In this document: positions 55,806 through 64,000 of the stretch, in pieces
Layout of the letters: each line of letters starts with the position of its first letter
Position numbering within the stretch: position 1 is the stretch's first letter
Origin: Bog-473 sp963711065
GTDB lineage: Bacteria; Actinomycetota; Acidimicrobiia; Acidimicrobiales; RAAP-2
DNA length: 64,000 nt
Direction of reading: 5' to 3'
NCBI GenBank assembly: GCA_963711065.1
Contig: CAVQCO010000006.1
Location: 310,001-374,000 of the forward strand
Notes under the pieces: generated by a model
What the model saw: the letters and a program-made list of their open reading frames with translations, nothing else
Databases searched by the model: none
Told to the model about the DNA's origin: nothing
Translations under genes and position numbers: made by a program

Positions 55806-58028
55806 TCATCGTGAGGTCGCTGCGACCTCGGGCACCGGGAGCCGCAGGATCGCCCGATAGAACTCCTCGGCGCCCTCGGCCATCTTGTCGAGCGTGAACC
55901 TCTCCGCGTAGGCCCGCCGGCCACCATCACCGAGGCTGGCGCGTCGTTCGGGCGAGCCGATGAGCGCCCGCAAGGCGTGGGTCAGGGCATCCGCATCGTC
56001 GGGCGGGACCAGGAGCCCCGAGACACCGTCGTCGACGATCTCGCGCATGCCGCCGATGTCGGTGGCCACGACGGGCTTCGCGAACATCATCGCCTCGAGC
56101 AGGATGAGCCCGAAGGATTCGAATCGTGACGGCGCCACGAAGACGTCGCATGCCCTGTACTCCTCCCGCAGGGTCTCGTCGTCGACTCGTCCGAGAAACG
56201 TGACCCGGTCACGCAGCTCCGGGTGGTGTCGCTCGAACTCGTCGCGGTACGGAAGCCCGGTCGGACCCGCGAGGGACGGGTCGCCCACCAGTCGAAGCTC
56301 GAAGTCGCAGCCCGCCTGCGCGAGCATGACCGCGCTCTCCAGGAGCGTGTCGATCCCCTTACGGGCCTCGAGCCGTCCCACGAAGAGGACACGAGCCCGG
56401 TCCCCCGCCGCCGTGGCGCCGGCACCGACCGAGGAGTCCTCGAGGCCATGGGCCACCAGCCCGAGACGGTCGTGCGGGAACAAGACCCCGTACCCGGACT
56501 CCACCTCCTCGACGATGGCCGGACCGCAGGCCAGATACCCCGCCGCCCGGCGGTAGACGAGGGTCTCGACATCGATCATCTGGTTGAACAGCTCCGGCGC
56601 GGCCTGTGCCCGTTGCCGCATGGCGGGATCGACGCGCAGGACCGTCTGCAGCGGCGTGTACATCCCGACGACGTAGCGGTAGCGGCCCTCGAGCACCGTG
56701 GCGATCCCTTCGGAATCCCAGTTCGGCCCTTGGACGACGTCGATCGGACGGAATGTCTCAATACGGTGGAGCTCGTCGAGCAAGGAAGCCGAATGGTTCC
56801 ACAGGTGCTCGGGCACGTGCACGTCGTCCGGTACGGGGTGCGGGAGCGCCGGCACCCGGTGGACCCAGACGTCGTCCTCGAGATCGACTCTCGGGTGCCC
56901 CTCGCCGGTCGTCAGCACCCGGACGCAATGTCCACGCGCGGCCAGGCTCGTCGCCAGGGCATGGATCACCCGGCCGATGCCGTTGACGTGGGCCGGCGGG
57001 TATTCCGCCGACAGGAAGCACACGTGCAGCTTGGGCCCCCGCGGCTTCCTGGTCGGGTAGGGGACGAAGGGCTCCTCGCCCGGGCCGAACCATTCCTTGG
57101 GACGCTCTCTCGTGCGGCCGCTGACGAAGAGCTCGAGGGCCAGGTCGGAGGCGGCGGCGACGTCCGCCTCGAACTTGTCCCGTGTCGCCTTGTCGTGCAC
57201 GCCCGCCTCGAAGTTCAACTCCACGTTGGCCCGCGTCTTCTCCACGAAGCTCGTCTGCTGGGCACACACTTCGGCGAACGAGGATGCCTTCAAGCCGTGC
57301 TTCATGCCGAAGTAGAACCGGCTCTTGAGGACCTGGTACCAGTCCTTGATCACGTCGCTTCGCTCGCGGATGTCGCTGGGCAGGAACTTGTGATAGACGA
57401 ACCCGTCGTCGAGCGCGCTGATGACGTACCCCGCATCCGTGATGCGGCAGCACAGGTCCGTCTCGTCCAGGTAGTACTCGAACTCCTCGTCGAAGCCGCC
57501 GAGCTCCACCAGCACCTCTCGACGGAAGGAACTGTTCGTGCCGATCGTGTAGGTGTACTGCTGCGAGCCCGGAGCGGCCAGCAGCTGCGTCGGGTTGGCG
57601 CAGGGGGGAAAGTCCGTCCAGAAGTTCCCGAACCGGTCCGCCCTCGAGTGCCACACCTGGTACCAGAACCCGGTGTGACCGACGACGGGTCCCCCGGCAG
57701 CGGCGACCTCGCCCCACTCGAAGGCCTCGGCCAGGTGGTCGAGCCACGCCGGATCGGGATAGGCGTCGTCGTCGATGAAGGCGACGACGTCGCCGGAGGC
57801 CAGACGGACGCCGATGTTGCGGGACTCGGACAGGTTGCGGTTGGCGCAGCGCCCCCTCTTGATCCGACCCGCGTACCGGTCGAGCAGCTCCTCGGTCCCG
57901 TCGGTCGATGGCCCGTTGACGACGACGACCTCGAAGTTGGGATAGTCGAGCCACTCCAGCGAGCGCAGCGTGCGCTCCAGGCTGTCGCAGCGGTTGAAGG
58001 TGTTGACGACGACGGAGATGGATCGCAT
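55806..58028 (-). CDS. Bifunctional GT2-GT4 glycosyltransferase
   Basis: 740 aa with two complete catalytic domains. GT2 (1-250): 'SVVVNTFNRCDSLERTLRSL', metal motif DDD at 86-88, 'YLDETDLCCR'. A helical linker (about 250-330) follows, then GT4 (333-740): 'CFLSAEYPPAHVNGIGRVIH', 'FVGRLEARKGIDTLLESAVM', and 'FESFGLILLEAMMFAKPVVA'. It may add two successive sugars to one glycan. ATG 58028 overlaps the previous stop by one base, which settles the start. Confidence 0.88.
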   Translation of the reverse strand: MRSISVVVNTFNRCDSLERTLRSLEWLDYPNFEVVVVNGPSTDGTEELLDRYAGRIKRGRCANRNLSESRNIGVRLASGDVVAFIDDDAYPDPAWLDHLAEAFEWGEVAAAGGPVVGHTGFWYQVWHSRADRFGNFWTDFPPCANPTQLLAAPGSQQYTYTIGTNSSFRREVLVELGGFDEEFEYYLDETDLCCRITDAGYVISALDDGFVYHKFLPSDIRERSDVIKDWYQVLKSRFYFGMKHGLKASSFAEVCAQQTSFVEKTRANVELNFEAGVHDKATRDKFEADVAAASDLALELFVSGRTRERPKEWFGPGEEPFVPYPTRKPRGPKLHVCFLSAEYPPAHVNGIGRVIHALATSLAARGHCVRVLTTGEGHPRVDLEDDVWVHRVPALPHPVPDDVHVPEHLWNHSASLLDELHRIETFRPIDVVQGPNWDSEGIATVLEGRYRYVVGMYTPLQTVLRVDPAMRQRAQAAPELFNQMIDVETLVYRRAAGYLACGPAIVEEVESGYGVLFPHDRLGLVAHGLEDSSVGAGATAAGDRARVLFVGRLEARKGIDTLLESAVMLAQAGCDFELRLVGDPSLAGPTGLPYRDEFERHHPELRDRVTFLGRVDDETLREEYRACDVFVAPSRFESFGLILLEAMMFAKPVVATDIGGMREIVDDGVSGLLVPPDDADALTHALRALIGSPERRASLGDGGRRAYAERFTLDKMAEGAEEFYRAILRLPVPEVAATSR

Positions 58029-59269
58029 CACGCCGACCGGAGGGAGTGATCGGGCGTCGCGATGGCGCCGGTCAGCCATCCGGGAGTCCTGTCCTGCGAC
58101 GCAGGTGCCAGCTCCTCGACGATCCGGAGGAACTTCGTCTCGAAGTTGGCCAGCGAGTAGTCACGCAGGTGCAGGTCGACCGCGTCTCGCCAGCTTGCCA
58201 GCGGCATGTCGCCGCGACTGGTGGGCAGGTCGAGCGGGTTTCCCGTCGTGCGCGACGTTCGCACTCGTGACGCGAACTCGTCGATTCGGCGGGCCAAGGC
58301 CACTGCGTCGCCGGTGGGGAAGACGGAGCCGAGGCCACCCATGACTGTCGGAATGTTCGCGGCATCCGATCCCACGACGAAACACCCCGACCGGAACGCC
58401 TCGACGATCGGCACGCAGTAGCCCTCATGGTGCGAGGGCATGACGAAGAGGTCGGACTGAGAGTACAGGTCGGCGATCTCCTCGTCACTCGCATCACGGA
58501 CCAGGGAGAGCCGGCCGGACGCCTCGTGCTCGGCCAGCACGCGCTCGACCATGGCCACCACATCGGGCTGTGAGAAGCGGATGCTCCCCGCCAGGGTCAG
58601 GTGGAGATCCGGATCCCGCTCCCACAACCGCTCCATGGCCGCGATGAGATCGTCGACACCCTTGGCATCGACCAGCCTCCCGACGAACAGGAGCCGGATC
58701 AGTCTCCCCGAAGAGGGATCCGCAAAGGCACGGTGACGGGGCTCCACATCGGCGTTGTTCGGTGGGAGATGAATGACGGTGATGGGCGACGACGCCAATC
58801 CCATTTCGACCAACTGGTCGCGGGTGAACTCGCTGACCGTGGCGATCCGGTTCGCCAGATGGAAATTGTGCCGCTCGCGTATGGCCCTCTCGCACGCCAG
58901 CTCGACGACGGGGTCACTCACGAGTTCGGGCGGCGTCGTGTTGTGGTCGATCACGAGTGATGGTCGGTCGATCAGGAACAGGGCGTTGAAGAGCTCGTAC
59001 CACATCCCGTACTCGAAGACATGGATGTCGGCCTCCTCGAACCGTCGCTCGCGCAAGAGTGACCCCACGTGCGGGGTGACGCGGATATCGCGGTCCTCGT
59101 AGTCGCTTCCCTGGGTGAACCCCGTCACCTCGACCGGATATCCCCTGTCGCGCAGTCGCTGCAGTAGCCGCAGCTTCCACAGAAAGCTCTTCGATATCGC
59201 GTCCCGCTCCAAGACGATGCCGCTGTAGAGGGCGACATGGACCGGGCGCTGGTCATGTCGAACCAACAT
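58028..59269 (-). CDS. GT4 glycosyltransferase
   Basis: 413 aa GT-B. 'ALYSGIVLERDAISKSFLWK' N-terminal domain, 'LLFVGRLVDAKGVDDLIAAM' and 'MPSHHEGYCVPIVEAFRSGC' (E-x7-E) C-terminal. Between the coiled-coil methyltransferase and the GT2-GT4 fusion in one minus-strand operon. ATG 59269. Substrate unknown. Confidence 0.87.
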   Translation of the reverse strand: MLVRHDQRPVHVALYSGIVLERDAISKSFLWKLRLLQRLRDRGYPVEVTGFTQGSDYEDRDIRVTPHVGSLLRERRFEEADIHVFEYGMWYELFNALFLIDRPSLVIDHNTTPPELVSDPVVELACERAIRERHNFHLANRIATVSEFTRDQLVEMGLASSPITVIHLPPNNADVEPRHRAFADPSSGRLIRLLFVGRLVDAKGVDDLIAAMERLWERDPDLHLTLAGSIRFSQPDVVAMVERVLAEHEASGRLSLVRDASDEEIADLYSQSDLFVMPSHHEGYCVPIVEAFRSGCFVVGSDAANIPTVMGGLGSVFPTGDAVALARRIDEFASRVRTSRTTGNPLDLPTSRGDMPLASWRDAVDLHLRDYSLANFETKFLRIVEELAPASQDRTPGWLTGAIATPDHSLRSA

Positions 59270-59292
59270 GATCGATGCGCTCAGACTCCGTC

Positions 59293-60252
59293 TCAGACCG
59301 GAGATGAGATGCGGCGAACGGCCTCTATCTCCATCTCGTAGCAGGCCCCATTGCGTCGTCCCTCCTCGGTGACCTTCACGTCCTCGAGACCGGCGTCCTC
59401 CAGAAGCCCGGCCAGCGTCTCCTTGGAGAATCCACTGAAGTGGAAGTCGCCCGGGTACTCCTGGCCGCCGTACATCACCTCGACGAATTCGTCGAACGGT
59501 ATGCGTCCCGCGGCGCGCTCCGCCACCATCGTCTCCACGTCGGGCACGACGGAGACCAGCTTCCCGCCGTCCTCGAGCAGGGAGACCCAGTGGGGGAGGA
59601 TGACCCGTCGCAGCTCCTCGACCGGGAAGTGCTCCAGCAGGTGTGCCGAGTAGATCTCTTTGAGCTGCTCTTGCTGGAAGGGGAGGTCCCGGATGTCCGC
59701 GACGATGTCGATGCCTGGGAGCTCCCGCGAGTCCACATTGAGATACTCGTCCCGCGTGATGTGCCCGGCGCCGACGTTGACGCGCAGATTCCCCTCCATC
59801 GATCGGACCTTCGACTCGTTGGTCACTCGGGGCACGACGACGTTCGCCGCGGTTCCCGTCGGCGCGGTCTCACCGCCGCCGTACCGCTGTTCGAGCATGA
59901 TCTCCTTGCGGACGAACTCGATGCGGTCGCGGATCTCCTCGAGCGTGGCGGCGTGGCTCTCGACGCCGGTCTCGAGCGCATCGAGGCGGGTCTCGCAGGC
60001 GTGCAGATGCCGCTGTGTCTCGCGGCTGGCGGCGTTCTGTGACGCAATCGTGTTGATCACCGTCGGCAGGTAGCGGTTGAGCGCTTCGATCTCGGCGGCC
60101 AGCTCGCCGGTGCGGGAGTCGATCATGCCCGGGACGGTGTCGAGGTCACGTCGGATCTCGGCGGCCCGGACGTCGATGCGCCCGTAGACCCGTCTGGTGA
60201 ACGGCGAGGCCAGGCGTCTCGCGAACGTCTTGGCCGTGCTCTTCGCGCTCAA
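59293..60252 (-). CDS. Coiled-coil methyltransferase, TTG start
   Basis: 319 aa. Residues about 25-130 are predicted coiled coil ('AEIEALNRYLPTVINTIASQ', 'LEEIRDRIEFVRKEIMLEQR'), then a type-11 SAM methyltransferase ('LRVNVGAGHITRDEYLNVDS', 'SAHLLEHFPVEELRRVILPH'). It resembles WbdD-like or predicted SAM-dependent methyltransferases of polysaccharide loci, where the coiled coil can measure chain length. TTG 60252 is chosen: AGGGAG lies 6 bases before it and the frame upstream is nonsense-like. The gap 60253-60394 holds nothing clear. Confidence 0.8.
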   Translation of the reverse strand: MSAKSTAKTFARRLASPFTRRVYGRIDVRAAEIRRDLDTVPGMIDSRTGELAAEIEALNRYLPTVINTIASQNAASRETQRHLHACETRLDALETGVESHAATLEEIRDRIEFVRKEIMLEQRYGGGETAPTGTAANVVVPRVTNESKVRSMEGNLRVNVGAGHITRDEYLNVDSRELPGIDIVADIRDLPFQQEQLKEIYSAHLLEHFPVEELRRVILPHWVSLLEDGGKLVSVVPDVETMVAERAAGRIPFDEFVEVMYGGQEYPGDFHFSGFSKETLAGLLEDAGLEDVKVTEEGRRNGACYEMEIEAVRRISSPV

Positions 60253-60394
60253 TGCGAGCTCCCTTTCGATCGGTGATCGAGCCGGCCGAGTTCTCCACTT
60301 CCGAGCAAAAACCCGGCAAAACGCCCGTCGCTGCCGCCAAGTGTACTGGCCCGTGCCCCGCGCCCCCCTCCGCGGCGATCCGTGTCGTCGCAGG

Positions 60395-60890
60395 TCATCG
60401 GCTCCGACCAGCCTCCGACCGGGTGAGGTGGAGCTCCCGCGCCACCCACGCCCCGACCGGGTCGCCTCCCCCGGCGAGCCACCAGGCCAGATGGGCGTGG
60501 AGGCACTTGACCCCCTGGCGCGTGCCGCCGACTCCCCCGCTCGGACGCGGCCCCGTCCGCCCCGCCGGAATCGAGCGCGTCGCGCTCCTCGGCGTAGCGG
60601 CGGTGGCACTCGGCGAGCGCGGCGGGATCCACGTGCGCCTCGGCCTCCCGCACGCCGCCGGCCGCCTCGAGGCGTCCCACGGCCGAGCGGAGCTGCGGAT
60701 CGACCAGCCAGTACCTGGTCGGCATCGGCGTCCCGTCGCGGAGGAAAGGCGCGTTGGCGATGACCATGGGCGCGCCGTCGGGGCGCCGGACCACGACGGC
60801 GAACTCGCCGCCGGGGTCCCGGCCGAGCAGCAGGGCCACCGCCTCGTCGTCGCCGGTCGCCTCCCTCTCGGTGTGCACCGCCGGGGTCAT
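60395..60890 (-). CDS. DUF501 protein, +1 frameshift
   Basis: 'LLGRDPGGEFAVVVRRPDGA', 'VIANAPFLRDGTPMPTRYWL' and 'AECHRRYAEERDA' read from ATG 60890. The conserved end 'GPRPSGGVGGTRQGVKCLHA' then 'HLAWWLAGGGDPVGAWVARE' is in the next frame and ends at TGA 60395. Removing one base at GAGCGCG (60573-60579; CGCGCTC on the coding strand) restores about 164 aa. DUF501 has no settled function but is conserved between ftsB and ppx in Actinobacteria. ATGA overlap with ftsB. Confidence 0.85.
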
Positions 60891-61420
60891 CGCCAGAATT
60901 CGAGGGAGTGCAGCATGCGCGACACGATGCCCGATCCCGACGGTGCGACGGAGGACGGTGCGCGTCGCGAGCCGGCGCGGGCATCCGACGGCATCGTCGT
61001 GGTCGTGACGCCCCCGGGCGGGAGCTCTGACGTCGCGGAGGGTGCGACTGGTCCGACCGACCCCGGGTCCCCCGCGAAGGGGGTGCCGGACGCGGCCGCA
61101 CCCGTCGGCGGCAGCACCTGATAGGCCTGTTGGCCCGGGGTCACGAGCTGGTACTGGGCACGGGCGATACGCCCGATCTCACTGGCGTCGCTGAGGTTCT
61201 TCTTCTCTTGCGCCAGCGCGGCATCCTGCTTCTTGAGCGCGGCCAGCTGCGCCTCGGTGGAAGCCAGGTTCGACCGCTGGCTGAGGAGCGATCCGGCCGG
61301 GAACCACGCGAAGAGCACGACGGCGGAGACGACCACGGCCCCGAGGAGCATCAGCCGGGAGCGCCCGGCGCTCCCGGCTTGCTTCCGCGAGCGACGCGCC
61401 GGGCGGCTAGTGCCCGCCAC
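60887..61420 (-). CDS. ftsB: FtsB/DivIC-type septum protein
   Basis: 177 aa. A basic N-terminus, TM at about 25-42 ('LMLLGAVVVSAVVLFAWFPA'), a leucine-zipper-like coiled coil ('SNLASTEAQLAALKKQDAAL', 'QEKKNLSDASEIGRIARAQY') and 'VTPGQQAYQVLPP' as in FtsB/DivIC. The last 70 residues are a Ser/Thr/Pro-rich periplasmic tail. Part of the division complex linking FtsL/FtsQ. GTG 61420 has GGGGGGA upstream; GTG 61435 is possible. Both overlap the enolase end. Confidence 0.87.
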   Translation of the reverse strand: MAGTSRPARRSRKQAGSAGRSRLMLLGAVVVSAVVLFAWFPAGSLLSQRSNLASTEAQLAALKKQDAALAQEKKNLSDASEIGRIARAQYQLVTPGQQAYQVLPPTGAAASGTPFAGDPGSVGPVAPSATSELPPGGVTTTTMPSDARAGSRRAPSSVAPSGSGIVSRMLHSLEFWR

Positions 61421-62705
61421 GCCGGATCCCCCCACCCGACAGTGCGGCGCGTCCGGGGAAGCCCGCCGACTCGCCCAGGTCCTCCTCTATCCGCAGCAGC
61501 TGGTTGTACTTCGCGACGCGGTCCGAGCGCGCCGGCGCCCCGGTCTTGATCTGCCCGGCGCTCACCGCGACGACCAGATCGGCGATCGTCGTGTCCTCGG
61601 TCTCGCCGGAACGGTGGGAGATCACCGTGCCGTAGGAGGCCCGTGTCGCGAGCTCCACTGTGTCGAGCGTCTCGGTGAGGGTGCCGATCTGGTTGAGCTT
61701 GATCAGTATCGCGTTCGCGACGCCCTCGCGGATGCCTCGCTCGAGGAGCGAGGAATTGGTCACGAAGATGTCGTCGCCCACCAACTGGATCCTGCCTCCC
61801 AAAGCTTTGGTGTGAACCGCCCAGCCGTCCCAGTCCTCTTCCGCCATCCCGTCCTCTATCGACGCGATTGGGTAGCGGTCGACCAGGTCGACCCAGTAGT
61901 CGGCGAGCTCGGCGGGCGAGAGCGTCCGGCCCTCCCCCGCGAGGACGTAGGACCCCTCGTCCCACAACTCGCTGGTGGCGGGGTCGAGCGCCAGCGCGAT
62001 GTCCTCCCCGGGGACGCGGCCGGCGACCTCGATCGCCTCGAGCAGGAGCTTCACCGCGTCCTCGTTGTGCGGGAGGTCGGGAGCGAAGCCTCCCTCGTCT
62101 CCCACCGCGGTCGAGAGCCCGCGCTCGGCCAGGATCGAGCGGAGCGCGTGGTAGGTCTCGGCCCCCCAGCGCAGCGCTTCGCCGAAGGAGGCTGCGCCGA
62201 GAGGCATCAGCATGAACTCCTGGAAGTCCACGGAATTCGTGGCGTGGGCGCCGCCGTTGAGCACGTTCAGCATCGGCACGGGCAGCAGATGGGCGTTGGT
62301 GCCGCCGATGGAGCGGTAGAGGGGGATCTCGAGGTCGTCTGCCACCGCCTTGGCGCTCGCCAGCGACACCGCCAGCATCGCATTCGCCCCCAACCGGCCC
62401 TTGTCGGGCGTGCCGTCGAGGTCGATCATGAGCGTGTCGACCGCGCGCTGGTCCAGGGCGTCGAGCCCGCGCACGGCGTCGGCGATCTCGCCGTTGACAC
62501 TGGCCACGGCCCGGAGCACCCCCTTGCCGGAGTACCGGTCGCCTCCGTCGCGCAGTTCGACCGCCTCGTGGATGCCGGTGGAGGCGCCGGAGGGGACGAT
62601 CGCGCGCCCCCGGGCGCCCGAGTCGAGGAGCACCTCCGCTTCGACGGTCGGGTTCCCGCGGGAGTCGAGGACCTCGCGCCCGATCACGTGCTCAATGGTG
62701 CTCAC
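61407..62705 (-). CDS. eno: Enolase
   Basis: 432 aa. 'VIGREVLDSRGNPTVEAEV', 'VPSGASTGIHEAVELRDGG', 'LLPVPMLNVLNGGAHATNSV', 'VGDEGGFAPDL', 'SIEDGMAEEDWDGW', 'QLVGDDIFVTN', 'ILIKLNQIGTLTETLDTVEL' and 'SHRSGETEDTTIADLVVA' cover the Mg ligands and the catalytic Glu/Lys residues. Interconverts 2-phosphoglycerate and phosphoenolpyruvate. GTG 62705 has AGGAG 7 bases upstream, matching the usual length. mazG precedes it, ftsB follows. Confidence 0.97.
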   Translation of the reverse strand: MSTIEHVIGREVLDSRGNPTVEAEVLLDSGARGRAIVPSGASTGIHEAVELRDGGDRYSGKGVLRAVASVNGEIADAVRGLDALDQRAVDTLMIDLDGTPDKGRLGANAMLAVSLASAKAVADDLEIPLYRSIGGTNAHLLPVPMLNVLNGGAHATNSVDFQEFMLMPLGAASFGEALRWGAETYHALRSILAERGLSTAVGDEGGFAPDLPHNEDAVKLLLEAIEVAGRVPGEDIALALDPATSELWDEGSYVLAGEGRTLSPAELADYWVDLVDRYPIASIEDGMAEEDWDGWAVHTKALGGRIQLVGDDIFVTNSSLLERGIREGVANAILIKLNQIGTLTETLDTVELATRASYGTVISHRSGETEDTTIADLVVAVSAGQIKTGAPARSDRVAKYNQLLRIEEDLGESAGFPGRAALSGGGIRRGGH

Positions 62706-62753
62706 GACATCACTCCTTGGGTGCCCGCCCTGGTGGGACACCGGGGCACAAGG

Positions 62754-64000
62754 TTAGCGGTTGCCAATCTCCTGGTCGGGGACGCCTTCGGCCGCGCGGA
62801 TGTCCACGCGCAACGCCAACGCGCGTGCGCGCAGGGCCTGCTCCGCGTCGACGCCGAGGCGTTGCGCGAGGTTGGCCACCGCGAACAGCAGCTCGCCCAC
62901 CTCCCCGGTGAGCTCGCGGGCGTCGTCGGAGAGAGGATCGTCGGCCGCCGGCCGCATGCTCCCGGCGCGTCTCGCCAGCGATTCCAGCGCGGCCACAGTC
63001 TCGGGGCCGGCGTCGTCGTCGAAGGGCTCGAGGCCGACCGAGCGCGCCTTGCGGGCCAGCTTGGTCGTGAGCATCAACGCCGGCAGGCCGGACGGGATGC
63101 CCTCGGTGACGCTGGAGCGGCCCTTCTCGCTCTTCTTGATCGCCTCCCAATTCGAGACCACCTGGTCCGCGTCGGGTGCGTCGACCTCACCGAACACATG
63201 GGGGTGGCGGTGCACCAGCTTGTCGTGGACCCCCTGTGCCACCGCCGCCAGGTCGAACCGGCCCTCCTCGTCGGCCAGGCGGGCGTGGAACACGATCTGG
63301 AACAGCAGGTCCCCGAGCTCTTCCTGCAGGTGTGCGAACGCGTGGCCCGCCTCCGTCGCCTCCAACGCGGCGAGCGCGTCGAGGACCTCGTAGCACTCCT
63401 CGACGAGATGCGGCATGAGCGACGCGTGGCTCTGCGCCCGGTCCCAGGGACAGCGCTCGCGCAGCGTGTCCATCAACGCGACCAGCCGGGCCATCTCGTC
63501 GCCGGCCCGCCTGCTCGCCGCCCGGGGCAGCGCAGGCACGTAGAGCGACGTCAGATGGTCGGGCTCCAGCGTCCGGTCGAGCTCCCACCAGTCCACCGTG
63601 GCCACCACCTCGTCGGGGAGCCCGAGATGGTGCAGGAGCACCGGGCGGGGCAGTGGGCCGACGGTGTCGTCCGGAGCCGCGAGCTTGACCTCGGAGAGCA
63701 GGTGCCGCGACCAGCACTGCCCCACCAGGAACGGCCCGGGCTCGGCCGCCGCGATGGATCCGAACGCCGCCGCGTCGACGAGCCGGACCCCTTCGGCCAC
63801 GGGGTCGATGCCCAGCGCCGCCCAGGCCAGGTCCAGGAACGAGAGCGCGGGCACGATGGCGACGTCGATGCGGTCGTCGGCGCGCAGCAGCTCGACGGTG
63901 CGCTCGGCCACCAGGGGCGATCCCGGCACCGCGTAGACGACGGGCTCGGGCGCCGCGTCCACCGCCGCCGCGACCAGCGCCTCGACGATCGCCGCGTACA
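62754..64000 (-). CDS. mazG: MazG-family nucleotide pyrophosphohydrolase, 5' end outside window
   Basis: At least 415 codons, open through position 64000. N-terminal region with 'VVYAVPGSPLVAERTVELL' is a tetrapyrrole-methylase-like (YabN/MazG N-terminal) domain, cut at the edge. C-terminal MazG: 'ERCPWDRAQSHASLMPHLVE' and 'EECYEVLDAL', then 'LQEELGDLLFQIVFHARL' (ExxE/ExxD Mg sites), and a second half-repeat 'ELTGEVGELLFAVANLAQRL'. Hydrolyses NTPs to NMP and PPi, a house-cleaning role. The mazG-eno-ftsB-DUF501 order is conserved in Actinobacteria. Confidence 0.92.
   Translation of the reverse strand, partial: YAAIVEALVAAAVDAAPEPVVYAVPGSPLVAERTVELLRADDRIDVAIVPALSFLDLAWAALGIDPVAEGVRLVDAAAFGSIAAAEPGPFLVGQCWSRHLLSEVKLAAPDDTVGPLPRPVLLHHLGLPDEVVATVDWWELDRTLEPDHLTSLYVPALPRAASRRAGDEMARLVALMDTLRERCPWDRAQSHASLMPHLVEECYEVLDALAALEATEAGHAFAHLQEELGDLLFQIVFHARLADEEGRFDLAAVAQGVHDKLVHRHPHVFGEVDAPDADQVVSNWEAIKKSEKGRSSVTEGIPSGLPALMLTTKLARKARSVGLEPFDDDAGPETVAALESLARRAGSMRPAADDPLSDDARELTGEVGELLFAVANLAQRLGVDAEQALRARALALRVDIRAAEGVPDQEIGNR

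Overview
The window is high-GC DNA with dense, often overlapping genes (GTGA, ATGA and TGATG junctions are common) and many GTG starts. It reads as an actinobacterial chromosome. The gene set is mycobacterium-like but rearranged: steroid side-chain catabolism, F420 synthesis, several F420/FMN luciferase-like enzymes, single-polypeptide manB/SIS genes and a mazG-eno-ftsB-DUF501 block. Together with the lack of mycolate genes this points to a non-mycobacterial actinobacterium. Acidimicrobiia is my best guess, but this is inference. I saw no mobile element, CRISPR array or phage gene.

Positions 1-17036 look like a sterol side-chain degradation locus. A fadD17-like ligase, CYP125-like P450, chsE4/chsE5 (fadE26/fadE27), chsE2/chsH2/chsE1/chsH1/ltp2 and a thiolase sit in divergent units. 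Their three shared promoter regions carry four copies of a KstR-type motif (TNNAACNNGTTNNA, two perfect and two with one mismatch). Luciferase-like oxidoreductases are interspersed. Together the genes could activate C26/C24 steroid acids, dehydrogenate, hydrate and cleave the side chain to leave a C19 ketone. No ring-degradation genes, mce4 or kstR lie in the window.

Positions 17033-31101 hold sugar-phosphate genes (SIS isomerase, Trm112-like protein, phosphomannomutase), a CPBP membrane protease, ftsH, an ECF sigma factor coupled to a DUF4349 membrane protein, DUF5719, a giant membrane glycosyltransferase and a GDP-6-deoxymannose reductase. Positions 31112-42463 carry three GT4 glycosyltransferases, a dehydrogenase and acyl-CoA ligase pair, cofD-cofE (F420), a nucleotide-sugar epimerase, a mannose-1-phosphate guanylyltransferase, a Thr-rich membrane protein and a BTAD protein. 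A tRNA with anticodon UAA follows at 42493-42566.

Positions 42789-49514 hold an esterase, an NlpC/P60 wall hydrolase, an acyltransferase and epimerase pair (like Rv0502/Rv0501), an acetyltransferase and a class V aminotransferase. Positions 49681-60252 hold ppx and a surface-glycan island of methyltransferases and glycosyltransferases. Positions 60395-64000 hold DUF501, ftsB, enolase and the 3' part of mazG.

Five genes are broken by apparent single-base indels. Four of them are +1 shifts at the same heptamer CGCGCTC, which deserves checking as a systematic read error or a mutation hot spot.
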